Assembly: GCA_023664185.1 (NCBI GenBank)
Contig: JAMPGA010000003.1
Coordinates: forward strand, 141,446 to 205,445
Length of the DNA: 64,000 nt
Source of the DNA: Muribaculaceae bacterium
Lineage (GTDB): Bacteria; Bacteroidota; Bacteroidia; Bacteroidales; Muribaculaceae
Direction: 5' to 3'
Below the pieces are notes generated by a model, which was not told the DNA's origin, did not search any database, and saw only the letters and a program-made list of their open reading frames with translations. The position numbers and the translations under genes are program-made. Below are positions 9,392-17,900 of this stretch, piece after piece (the first letter of the stretch is position 1; every line of letters starts with the position of its first letter).

Positions 9392-9957
9392 GATAACTCT
9401 ATTTTTCCTTCACGGATTATTTCGGGGGCGCGCGAGTCGGTTATGTCGACTATGGCCGAGGGTGTGCCGTCGGCCTCGCCGCCGTCAATCATGAGTGTGG
9501 CCAGTTGCTCGTAGTCGTTCACATCGGTCACGGTGGTTGAGAGCATCGGGTGGCCCAGCTGTTCGGCCAATGCCCGCGCTATGGTGGAGTCGGGCACACG
9601 GATGCCCACGGTCTTACGCCCCTTGAACACCTTGGGCAGCGTCGGGGCCGATGGGAGGATGAAGGTGAAGGGGCCGGGCAGATTGCGGTGCATGATACGG
9701 TAGGCCTCGTTGTCGATGCGGGCATACTCCGAGGCCATGGACAGGTCGGCACACACTATGGAGAGGGTCTGCTTGCGCGGATCTATGCCTTTGACCTTGC
9801 ACAGGGCTTCGATGGCCTTGTTGTTTATGGCATCGCAACCAAGGGCATAGAGGGTGTCGGTGGGGTATAGAATCAGCCCACCGTCTCTGAGCACATCGGC
9901 TGCCTCCTCGAGATAGCGGTCGTTGAGGCTGGTGGGATACATCCTTAGGGTTTTCAT
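9388..9957 (-). CDS. L-threonylcarbamoyladenylate synthase (Sua5/YciO/YrdC family)
   Basis: First step of tRNA t6A37 synthesis: makes threonylcarbamoyl-AMP from Thr, bicarbonate and ATP. The 189-residue product has the YrdC-domain hallmarks: YPTDTLYALGCDA (about 31-43), KVKGIDPRKQTLSIVC (about 52-67), LPGPFTFIL and GIRVPDS. It is the short YrdC-only form without the Sua5 C-terminal domain. The ATG at 9957 overlaps the TGA of the upstream TIGR02757 gene; an in-frame upstream extension to 10194 lies within that gene and is rejected. YciO-type paralogues of uncertain activity are hard to exclude by eye. Confidence 0.88.
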   Translation of the reverse strand: MKTLRMYPTSLNDRYLEEAADVLRDGGLILYPTDTLYALGCDAINNKAIEALCKVKGIDPRKQTLSIVCADLSMASEYARIDNEAYRIMHRNLPGPFTFILPSAPTLPKVFKGRKTVGIRVPDSTIARALAEQLGHPMLSTTVTDVNDYEQLATLMIDGGEADGTPSAIVDITDSRAPEIIREGKIELS

Positions 9958-10727
9958 AATTTCATTCCTATGCCAAAAAGTGCAAAATCGTAGATTGTGG
10001 GGTCGGCGGGGTTGAAGCGTCGCAGCTGTCGGGTCAGCTCCACCACGGCGCGGCGGTCGGCAGCCTTGCGGGTGAGCAGACCGAGCTGGCGCGAGGTGTT
10101 GCCTACATGGACATCGAGAGGTATGTAGAGCTGTGCCGGAGTTATCACATCCCATACGCCCAGGTCGACTATGCCGTCGTTTCTCACCAGCCATCGCAGA
10201 GCCATGTTGACGCGCTTGAGCGCCGTGGTGGCCAGATTCTGCGGCAGGCAGCGCGAGGCCGTCTCGGCCGACGTGTGCGGGGCGTTGGCCTCGGCCAGGT
10301 GGGAGTTTATCCCCTCCACCAGCGTCCAGGCCGGAAACTCTGATGCGGCTATGTCGAGGCTGCGGGCATACTCGAGCAGGGAGCCGTGTGTAGAGTAGAT
10401 GGAGCGCAGTCCGCGGCAGTAATATTTGAAATGACGGTTGAAGAAGGTGCGGTGTATGTTGGCGTCGTCGTCAAGATCCTCATATCCTTCGTCCATCACA
10501 TATTTATAAGGCTGCCAGTCTGTCAAGGCCAGCATGCGGCGGCAGTCGCGGCATATCATGCGGCGATTGCCCCAGGCTATGGACGAGGTGAGCAGTGAGG
10601 CGATCTCGATGTCGCGCAGGTCGGTGAACATGCGCGGAAACTGCACGGGATCCTCGCCCACAAAGGCCGGCGAGTTTATGCGCGCGGCCTCTGTGTCGAG
10701 TAGTTCCCGGAGTTCTTGGTCGGTCAT
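9954..10727 (-). CDS. TIGR02757/DUF2400 family protein
   Basis: A 257-residue protein of the TIGR02757 (DUF2400) family found widely in Bacteroidota and Campylobacterota, function not established. Recognisable segments include EDPVQFPRMFTDLRDIEIASLLTSSIAWGNRRMI (about 25-57), WLVRNDGIVDLGVWDVITPAQLYIPLDVHVGNTSRQLGL and NPADPTIYDFALFGIGM. The mostly helical, D/V-rich C-terminal part is vaguely reminiscent of DNA-glycosylase folds, but no catalytic signature is visible. It lies 25 nt after galE and is coupled to the next gene by ATGA. Confidence 0.85.
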   Translation of the reverse strand: MTDQELRELLDTEAARINSPAFVGEDPVQFPRMFTDLRDIEIASLLTSSIAWGNRRMICRDCRRMLALTDWQPYKYVMDEGYEDLDDDANIHRTFFNRHFKYYCRGLRSIYSTHGSLLEYARSLDIAASEFPAWTLVEGINSHLAEANAPHTSAETASRCLPQNLATTALKRVNMALRWLVRNDGIVDLGVWDVITPAQLYIPLDVHVGNTSRQLGLLTRKAADRRAVVELTRQLRRFNPADPTIYDFALFGIGMKL

Positions 10728-10752
10728 GTCGAGGGGTTGTGATTGCTACGGA

Positions 10753-11787
10753 TTACATCACACCGCGCTCGCGCAGGCGCAGCTGCCAGTCCCAGGCCGA
10801 TTTGAGAGTGTCGGCCAGAGGGGTTTCGGCCTTCCAGCCCAGCACACGATTGGCATATTCGGGATTGGCCCACACCTTTTCGATGTCGCCTGTGCGACGA
10901 CCCACGATCTTGTGGGGCACTTTCACGCCTGTAGCCTCCTCGAAGGTGTGGATCAGCTCGAGCACCGACACACCGTGGCCTGTGCCGAGGTTGAAGATCT
11001 CGATCTTGGCTTCGCTCTTGTCGTCGAGCATGCGCTCCACGGCTATCACGTGAGCCTTGGCCAGATCCACCACATTAATATAGTCGCGTATGCACGATCC
11101 GTCGGGGGTGTCGTAGTCGTCGCCAAACACGCTGAGCTCCTTGCGGATGCCTATGGCAGTCTGGGTCAGATAGGGTATGAGGTTCTGGGGCACGCCGTTG
11201 GGGAGCTCGCCGATTTCGGCCGAGGGGTGGGCACCCACGGGGTTGAAGTAGCGCAGGATGACGCTCTTGAATGGAGCGCCCGAGTTGATGACGTCAGTGA
11301 TGATCTCCTCGGATATTTGCTTGGTGTTGCCGTAGGGCGAAGTGGCCTTCTTGATGGGAGCAGCCTCGGTGACGGGGTTCTCGTCGGGCTCTCCATAGAC
11401 GGTGCACGACGATGAGAATACTATGCCCTTCACACCGGCAGGACCCATGAGGTCGAGCAGGTTGAGAAGGGTGTTGAGGTTGTTGCGATAGTAGAGTATG
11501 GGTTTTTGGACGCTCTCGCCCACGGCCTTCGAGGCAGCAAAGTTGATGATGCCTTTGATGTCGGGATAGTCGGCAAAGAGTTTGCGGAGGGTTTCGATGT
11601 CGGTACAGTCGCCCTTCACGAAGTCGGGGCGTATGCCGGTGATGCGTTCGATGCCGTCGATGACGTCGGCACTTGAGTTTGAGAGGTTGTCGATGATTAC
11701 AACGGGATAACCTGCCTGCTGAAGCTCTACGACGGTGTGCGAGCCGATATAGCCGGTGCCACCGGTAACGAGAATTCTTTGTTTCAT
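10753..11787 (-). CDS. galE: UDP-glucose 4-epimerase
   Basis: Interconverts UDP-glucose and UDP-galactose for Leloir metabolism and surface polysaccharides. The 344-residue SDR-type product has the NAD-binding GGTGYIGSH motif (9-17), the Ser/Thr-containing SSSCTVYG segment (125-132), the catalytic YxxxK (Tyr152, Lys156 in PYGNTK), a NLGTGHGVSVLELI C-terminal segment and the usual length. It follows glsB by 37 nt with no promoter of the local consensus in the gap, so it is probably co-transcribed. Confidence 0.96.
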   Translation of the reverse strand: MKQRILVTGGTGYIGSHTVVELQQAGYPVVIIDNLSNSSADVIDGIERITGIRPDFVKGDCTDIETLRKLFADYPDIKGIINFAASKAVGESVQKPILYYRNNLNTLLNLLDLMGPAGVKGIVFSSSCTVYGEPDENPVTEAAPIKKATSPYGNTKQISEEIITDVINSGAPFKSVILRYFNPVGAHPSAEIGELPNGVPQNLIPYLTQTAIGIRKELSVFGDDYDTPDGSCIRDYINVVDLAKAHVIAVERMLDDKSEAKIEIFNLGTGHGVSVLELIHTFEEATGVKVPHKIVGRRTGDIEKVWANPEYANRVLGWKAETPLADTLKSAWDWQLRLRERGVM

Positions 11788-11824
11788 AACTGCTTAAAAT
11801 TGCTGATTATAGTGTTTTTTATGT

Positions 11825-12760
11825 TCAGTCTACAGTCTTGTATGTGCCTATGTGACGGCGTTTCTTCTCTTCGAAAATATCGGAGATGGCTATCAGTATG
11901 CCGGTCTCCTCGACGTCGCCAAACTCGTCGTTGATGGCGGTGCCAAACACTTTCATGGTGGGCGAGAGGCTCATGTAGGAGTTGACCAGCGGAGGTATGT
12001 TGAAGCCGGCGTCGCGGATGGCGTGGTTGAGTATGCGGTAGTCTTCCTTGAAAGAGCCGCCGCAGAATCGGGCATCCATCTCGCTGCTGTCATATTCGGG
12101 ACAGAGCGCCGTGGTGGGGCTGACCAGACAGTCAGGGTCGGGGAAATAGCGGCTCAGGAAGTGGAGTATCATGTCGCGGCATCCTCGGTCGTAGCCGGGA
12201 TACATGGTCATTTTGCCGAACAGATAGCGCACCTCGGGGTGGAGCACTGTGAGGGCTCCCAGACCGTCCCACAGATTGTCGAGGGCGAAGATGGCCTTGG
12301 CTCCCACCTGCGAAGACTGGTAATGCAGCCTGACAAACGAGCGCCCCAACTCGATGGTGTAGGGGAGATACTCGTTGACAAAGCGGTCTGAGAAGTTGAA
12401 GATATGAGCTGTGGCAATGCGTGGCGAGCCGTCGGGGTTGAGGCGTATGTCGGGGCCGATAATGTAGCGATAGCCACCCAGAATCAGCTCGTGCTCGGGA
12501 TCGTAGACTATGAGCTGGCGGCACGGCGGATCCATCAGGTCGAAATCGTCGATGTCCACTTCCTTGCCGGTGCCTCCGCCGGCAGCCCGAAACGACTCCT
12601 CGCGCAGTCGGCCTATCTCTCTCATGGTTGCGGGGCATTCGCGTCCGTCAACCACGTAGATCAGATTGCCTCCCTTGTTGGTGTGTCTGAGCAGTCGGCT
12701 TGGAGTCAGTTCGGCTTTAATGAGAGCCGGGTCTACAGGGTCTATGATCTGTTGAGTCAT
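11825..12760 (-). CDS. glsB: glycine-lipid N-acyltransferase (GlsB-like, GNAT/OlsB-type)
   Basis: A 311-residue hemolysin/OlsB-type N-acyltransferase. In Bacteroides thetaiotaomicron GlsB joins a 3-hydroxy fatty acid to glycine, and the partner GlsA O-acylates the product to make glycine lipids. Visible family segments: VVDGRECPATMREIGRLREESFRAAGGGTG (about 35-65), LIVYDPEHELILGGYRYIIG (about 80-100) and LGRSFVRLHYQ. The ATG at 12760 is preferred; the in-frame extension to 12874 runs back into glsA. It lies 19 nt downstream of a GlsA-like gene, the expected pairing, which strengthens the call. It probably acts at the inner membrane face. Confidence 0.85.
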   Translation of the reverse strand: MTQQIIDPVDPALIKAELTPSRLLRHTNKGGNLIYVVDGRECPATMREIGRLREESFRAAGGGTGKEVDIDDFDLMDPPCRQLIVYDPEHELILGGYRYIIGPDIRLNPDGSPRIATAHIFNFSDRFVNEYLPYTIELGRSFVRLHYQSSQVGAKAIFALDNLWDGLGALTVLHPEVRYLFGKMTMYPGYDRGCRDMILHFLSRYFPDPDCLVSPTTALCPEYDSSEMDARFCGGSFKEDYRILNHAIRDAGFNIPPLVNSYMSLSPTMKVFGTAINDEFGDVEETGILIAISDIFEEKKRRHIGTYKTVD

Positions 12761-12779
12761 CTCTAAACAAAGGTTTTTA

Positions 12780-13592
12780 CTACCTTGGCAGGTTATAAAC
12801 AGTTTGGCGCAGTTCTGCGGCTTGTGAGAGTGCCTGTTGGCCGCCGCGAAGCGAGGTCCACGCAACGGGCTCACCCAGTGTCACGGTGAATTCCTTGCCC
12901 CGGTTGGTGAATATCTCACGCGGCAACCTTATCATCTCGATATTTAGTTTCAGGCCCGATAGAGCCCTTAACCGCGCAAATTTATAAAAAAAGCTTGAAT
13001 TTTCACCACTAAAATGCAGCGGAATTACGTTGCGGTGCGAAGAAATGGCGCGGTTCACAAACATTTTGTTCCATTCAAGGTCTTTGACGATGCCGTCGGC
13101 GCCCCGGCGCGAGCATAATCCAGCCGGAAACATCAGTATAGGGTCGGGGCCGTCGAATGCACGGTCGATGGCCTCGGCCGAGCTGCGCGTCTGAGCCCCG
13201 TGCTTGTTGACACCCAGAAACACTGTGCGCATCGGCTCGACAAAGGTGAGCAGATCGTTGACTATAAACTTCATGCTGTCTATGCCGTAGAGTTTCTTGA
13301 CCATGGCGCAGAGCACCAGTCCGTCGAGCCCTCCCAGAGGGTGGTTTGACACCAGCACCACGCGGCGGTCGGTGGGGTCGAAGGGGCCGTTGACCTTATA
13401 GGTCACCCCCAGATTGTCTATCACGCTCTGGGCAAAGTCGGCTCCGGTGAGCCCGTCGCCCTGCCGGAGCAGATGGTTGAGCTCGTCCTGGCAGATGGTC
13501 TGTTCCAACCATCTCACCACGCCTGAAGGTATCCATTTTGCTACCCCGGGCACTCTGAGCCTGAGCACTTCAGCAATGTCAATCTTCATCAT
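12780..13592 (-). CDS. glsA: glycine-lipid O-acyltransferase (GlsA-like, PlsC family)
   Basis: A 270-residue lysophospholipid-acyltransferase-type protein. The acyltransferase signature appears as VSNHPLGGLDG (about 82-92), with His84 followed by Asp90, one residue longer than the canonical HX4D; the second block is LMFPAGLCSRRG. In the glycine-lipid pathway the O-acyltransferase esterifies the N-acyl-3-hydroxyacyl glycine made by GlsB. Its start overlaps the upstream pseudouridine synthase gene by 14 nt and glsB follows after 19 nt. Assignment to GlsA rather than another PlsC-like enzyme depends largely on adjacency to glsB. Confidence 0.83.
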   Translation of the reverse strand: MMKIDIAEVLRLRVPGVAKWIPSGVVRWLEQTICQDELNHLLRQGDGLTGADFAQSVIDNLGVTYKVNGPFDPTDRRVVLVSNHPLGGLDGLVLCAMVKKLYGIDSMKFIVNDLLTFVEPMRTVFLGVNKHGAQTRSSAEAIDRAFDGPDPILMFPAGLCSRRGADGIVKDLEWNKMFVNRAISSHRNVIPLHFSGENSSFFYKFARLRALSGLKLNIEMIRLPREIFTNRGKEFTVTLGEPVAWTSLRGGQQALSQAAELRQTVYNLPR

Positions 13593-14283
13593 GGGCTTCC
13601 TGGATTACCGGTGCGAAGGCCTGCCACAGAGGGTCGGCGGGAATCGGAGCTGTGACATCGATGTTCTTGCCCGACACGGGATGGACGAAGGTGATGCGGT
13701 GGGCGCGCAACGAGATAGACCCGTCGGGGTTGCTGCGCTTGTCGCCATATTTCAGGTCGCCCCTTATGGGACACCCGATTGAGGCCAGCTGCACGCGTAT
13801 CTGATGTTTGCGGCCAGTCTCCAGCTCCACCTCGAGCAGGTGGTAGCGGTCAGACGATCCGAGCAGGCGGTAAGATAGAGCAGCCTCTTTAGCCCCTGGC
13901 TTTGGCGAGGTGTGGAAATAGCTTTTGTTGTTGCGCTCGGTCGATGAGATGTAGCCTGTGAGCCTCTGGGCCTGCTGCGGGGGCATATTGCGTGTTATGG
14001 CCAGGTATTTTTTCTTGACCTGACCGGTGCGAAACATCTCGTTGAGGCGCGCCAGTGCCTTGGAGGTCTTGGCAAAAATAACCAGGCCACCCACCGGGCG
14101 GTCCAGGCGGTGAACCACCCCGCAAAACACATTGCCGGGCTTGGAGTATTTCTCTTTAAGCCACGCCTTGACGCTCTCCGAGAGGGGAATGTCGCCGGTC
14201 TTGTCGCCCTGCACTATCTCGCCCGGGAGCTTGTCGATTATAATAAGATGATTGTCTTCGTAGACTACAGACGCGTCGTTCAT
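13579..14283 (-). CDS. RluA-family pseudouridine synthase
   Basis: A 234-residue pseudouridine synthase (RluA/RluC/TruC group) without an S4 domain. It has the catalytic-Asp motif HRLDRPVGG (Asp61), and the TGRKHQIRVQLASIGCPIRGDLKYG block that shapes the active site. The ATG at 14283 is chosen because a Bacteroidota -7 box lies at 14302-14309, putting transcription start between the box and this ATG; the alternative TTG at 14304 would fall inside the promoter. It is the first gene of the minus-strand series that includes glsA, glsB and galE. Target RNA position cannot be told by eye. Confidence 0.9.
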   Translation of the reverse strand: MNDASVVYEDNHLIIIDKLPGEIVQGDKTGDIPLSESVKAWLKEKYSKPGNVFCGVVHRLDRPVGGLVIFAKTSKALARLNEMFRTGQVKKKYLAITRNMPPQQAQRLTGYISSTERNNKSYFHTSPKPGAKEAALSYRLLGSSDRYHLLEVELETGRKHQIRVQLASIGCPIRGDLKYGDKRSNPDGSISLRAHRITFVHPVSGKNIDVTAPIPADPLWQAFAPVIQEAHDED

Positions 14284-14301
14284 AAACAGTGATTGAGGAT
14301 G

Positions 14302-14309
14302 CAAAGTTA
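14302..14309 (-). promoter_or_regulatory. -7 box for the RluA-glsA-glsB-galE series
   Basis: Minus-strand TAACTTTG matches TAnnTTTG exactly. It lies 18 nt upstream of the chosen ATG at 14283. No clear -33 box is seen. Confidence 0.65.
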
Positions 14310-14447
14310 GTAATTTCTGACGAAAGAATTTGGCGAAGCCTGCATAGTGACGGTGAAAAATTCAGAAAAATCACAATTTTTGGCTTGCAAGCGAACTATT
14401 TTTCAACTAAAATTGTTGATAAATATAGATAATTAACAAAAATTTAT

Positions 14448-14455
14448 TAATTTTG
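14448..14455 (+). promoter_or_regulatory. -7 box for the small winged-helix gene
   Basis: TAATTTTG matches TAnnTTTG. It is followed by a roughly 50-nt leader containing a GGATCC-type inverted repeat (14462-14479) before the ATG at 14509. Confidence 0.65.
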
Positions 14456-14508
14456 CAGCGTGATCCTCCTTAGGGATCCTCTGTAATAACAATTTAAATC
14501 ACTTGACA

Positions 14509-14721
14509 ATGAACACAGAGACTATTGGCCAGATGGCCGGCAGTGTATGGGCTGCTCTTAACGAAGCAGAAGCACTTGATGCAAAGCAGCTTAAGAAGAT
14601 GGCCAAACTGAAAAACGATCGCGAGCTTTATGCCGCCATCGGCTGGCTGGCACGTGAGGGCAAAGTGGCCTTCACTCCCGGCGACGACAAGGAAGTGCTC
14701 ATCTCTCTTGTCCAGGAATAA
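14509..14721 (+). CDS. small winged helix-turn-helix protein (DUF2582-like)
   Basis: A 70-residue protein matching the winged helix-turn-helix family common in Bacteroidota (DUF2582). Segments TIGQMAGSVWAALNE, LDAKQLKKMAKLKNDRELYAAIGWLAREGKV and a terminal beta-wing (AFTPGDDKEVLISL) outline helices plus wing. It has its own promoter box and a downstream terminator, so it is a stand-alone short transcript, as expected for an abundant DNA-binding or nucleoid-type protein; that role is inference. The ATG two codons after the upstream TTG is preferred. Confidence 0.82.
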   Translation: MNTETIGQMAGSVWAALNEAEALDAKQLKKMAKLKNDRELYAAIGWLAREGKVAFTPGDDKEVLISLVQE

Positions 14722-14783
14722 GAAATATCCCCCGATCCCAAAGCTTTCTGCTAATAGGCAGATGGCTTCATCCACCTTTTTTT

Positions 14784-14836
14784 AACTCTCGCCGCTCTTG
14801 CTTTGAATTCACACACGGGCAGCGAGAGTTTTTTGT
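14784..14836 (+). terminator. factor-independent terminator after the winged-helix gene
   Basis: A 9-bp stem, AACTCTCGC (14784-14792) with GCGAGAGTT (14822-14830), is followed by TTTT. The loop is long (29 nt), with some internal pairing possible. Confidence 0.65.
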
Positions 14837-14930
14837 TGTCACGCTTCTGAACAATATCCACCTCTCTGTGGTTTTTATTATATCATCACTTCATTCATCC
14901 GTTCTCCACTGATTCATTCATCCAACCCCT

Positions 14931-17900
14931 GTGCGAAAATTCGGAAAAATACTTCTCAGATTCCTGTTGGGATTGCTGATACTGGTGCTACTGGTGCCGG
15001 TGTTGCTCTATGTGCCTTTTGTGCAGGACTTTGTGGTCGGCGTGGCTACCCGTAAGGTGAGCGAGCAGACTGGTATGGAGATATCGGTGGGGCGCTTCCG
15101 CCTGGGATTCCCACTGAAACTGCGGCTTGAGGATGTGAGTGTGATACAGGCTAATGCCGACACCATGCTCACGGCCCGCCGAGCCGTGACGGGAGTGAGT
15201 CTGATGCCTTTGCTCAAGGGAGATATCGTTGTGGACCGCCTTGAGCTCGACTCGGCATTCTACCAGCTGGGCAACCGCGACTCACTGATGTGGCTTCGCG
15301 CCCATCTGGATCGCGGTGTCATAGCCGACGCCTCCATAGGGTTGAAAAGCAACGATATATCGCTCGGCAATGCCGACATCGACGGCGTGAGAGTGAGAAT
15401 GAGGATGCTTGAGGATACTGTGACGACCCCTACCGACACCACCGCGGGGACACCGTTTCACATAAAGGCCGAGCACATAAGGTTGGCACGTGTGAACTAC
15501 TCCATGGAGATGCTCCCGCTCATCGATTCTTTGGGGTGTGAGATAGGGGAGGCCAATCTGCGACAAGCTGTCGTGGATATGGCCAATAAACGCATCAGCG
15601 GCCGCAGCCTAAGCATAGACAGCGTAGCGGCTGCCTATATTTATCCCCAGGTCACCGAGGCTGCCGCTGCCGAAAGTAAAGACGAGCCGGCGCCATCCTC
15701 TCCAGACTCTGAGATGTGGACCATCACCGCCGACACCCTGCGCCTCACGGCACGCTCCGCTCTGTATGCCATGAAGGGCGTGAAGCCGGTCAGAGGATTT
15801 GACCCGTCATACATAGCCGCCACAGGGATTGCTATTGAAGTAGACTCATTTTACAATCGCGGCCAGGCCATCACGGTGCCACTCAAGCGTCTTGATGCCA
15901 CCGAAAGGTGTGGCCTGCAGCTTCATGCCGACGGCCTTTTCAGCATGGACGCCACAGCCATGCGCGCCACGGCATTCTCCATCGAAACCCTCCGGTCCAT
16001 ACTTAAGCTCGACGCCACCATGGGCATGGGGGATCTGGCCACCGACACCTCTCTGCCCCTCTCGCTCAAGGCCAATGGCCGCATTGATCCGAGCGATGTG
16101 GTGGAAGCCTTCCCCGACATGGCCGCAATGCTCGCCCCGATGCAGCCACTCTCGCTGTCGGCCGATATCGACGGCACCTCAGGGCAGCTCAATGTCTATG
16201 CTCTCGACATGATAATGCCGGGAATAGTGAAGTTGCGGGCCAACGGTACGGTCGATTCACCGTTTAACCCCGCCAAAATCGGGGGGGATTTAACGCTTGA
16301 CGGTTCTCTCTCCACTGTCACCGACAAGCAGTTCAGCTTCCTGCCCATAGCCCGTGTGCCCGCATTGCATCTCACCGGCAATGTCGACTATCATCCCGGA
16401 GCCGTTACGGGCGACGTAGAAGTGGAAACTGAAGGTGGGCGCATAGCCGCCGAAGGCTCGTGGACAGCAAGCTCCAAGGAGTATGACGCAGATATATCTC
16501 TGGATCGTTTCCCGGTGGACAAGTTTATGCCCGATCTTGGCGTGGGCGATGTCACTGCACGTGTCAAGGTAGATGGCAAAGGATATAATCCGATGCTGCG
16601 CTCAACGTCGATCGACGCCGATGTCGATCTGGCAAGTGTGGTCTACAACAAATACCGCTATTCAGATATTGCGCTCGATGTGGCTCTACACGCCGGCGAG
16701 GCCACCGGAAAGCTCGACAGCCATAACCCCGGAGCCGATGCCACGGCTGACTTCACAGCTCTGATGTCGGGCGACACGGTGCGCTACGACCTCATTGCCA
16801 ATCTGCGCGATGTAAACCTCCAGGCCCTACATTTGATGGACTCCGTCTGTCAGGGCAAAGGTGTGCTGACATCAAAAGGATATTATGACGTGGTCACCGG
16901 AGGCATGGATGTGACGGCCTCAATAGGGGATCTTTACTGGCGCCTGCCGGGTGTCACCATCAATCCGGGCACACCCATTGATGCCTCGCTCCTGTCGGGC
17001 ACCGCGGGCTCCTCGGCCACACTTAAGAACGGTGACCTCGACGTGCATTTCTACTCGCCGACACAGTTGATGGCGTTTGTCGACTCGATATCGCCCGCAG
17101 TGACCGAGGTGATGACCGAGATAGACAGCATGCGCATCAATGTAAGGCGCATAAACACCATGATGCCCCGCTTTGCACTCACCGCCTCCATGGGCCGCGA
17201 TAATGTGGCAGCACGCTATCTGGCCTCATCTTCGGGCATATCGTTCAATTCGCTGAGAGCCACCGTGGCCAATGATTCGCTCATCTCCTTCAGCGCCGAT
17301 ATCTCGCGTTTTGCCACGGGCGACACCAGGCTCGACTCCATCACGGTGAGCGGCATCCAGCACGGCGACTATCTGGTATATAAAGCCATGGTGGACAACC
17401 GGCCCGGCACATTCGACGATTTTGCCCACGTGGCAGTAAACGGCTTTGCCGGCTTTAACCGCGCTTCGGTGTTCATGTCGCAGAAAAACATAAAGGGTGA
17501 ACGCGGATTCAATATCGGCGTAAACGCATCGATAGAGGACAGTGTGGTCACCGTCCATCTCGTGCCGCGCAAACCCATCATAGCCTATAAGACCTGGCAG
17601 CTCAACGACAGCAACTTCATAAGTCTTGACCTTGCCGACAAGCATATAGATGCCAATCTGCGCATCTCTAACGGCGACAGCAGCTATATCTACATCTTCA
17701 CACCCGCGCATCAGCAGAACCAGGATCTGGCTCAGGAAGGCCATCACCATGAGATGCAGGAGGATGTGGTGGTGCAGATAGCCAATGTGGCTCTGCAGGA
17801 CTGGCTCTCCATCAACCCCTTTGCTCCGCCGGTGAAGGGTGAGCTCTCGGCCGACATGCACTTCCGTTATGACGCCCCCAACCTGACAGGCAAAGGTACA

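Noticed and set aside
13579-14283. assigning the first RluA-type enzyme to RluD
   Set aside because: It lacks an S4 domain and its catalytic block is HRLDRPVGG; the S4-containing gene at 45502-46572 fits RluD better.
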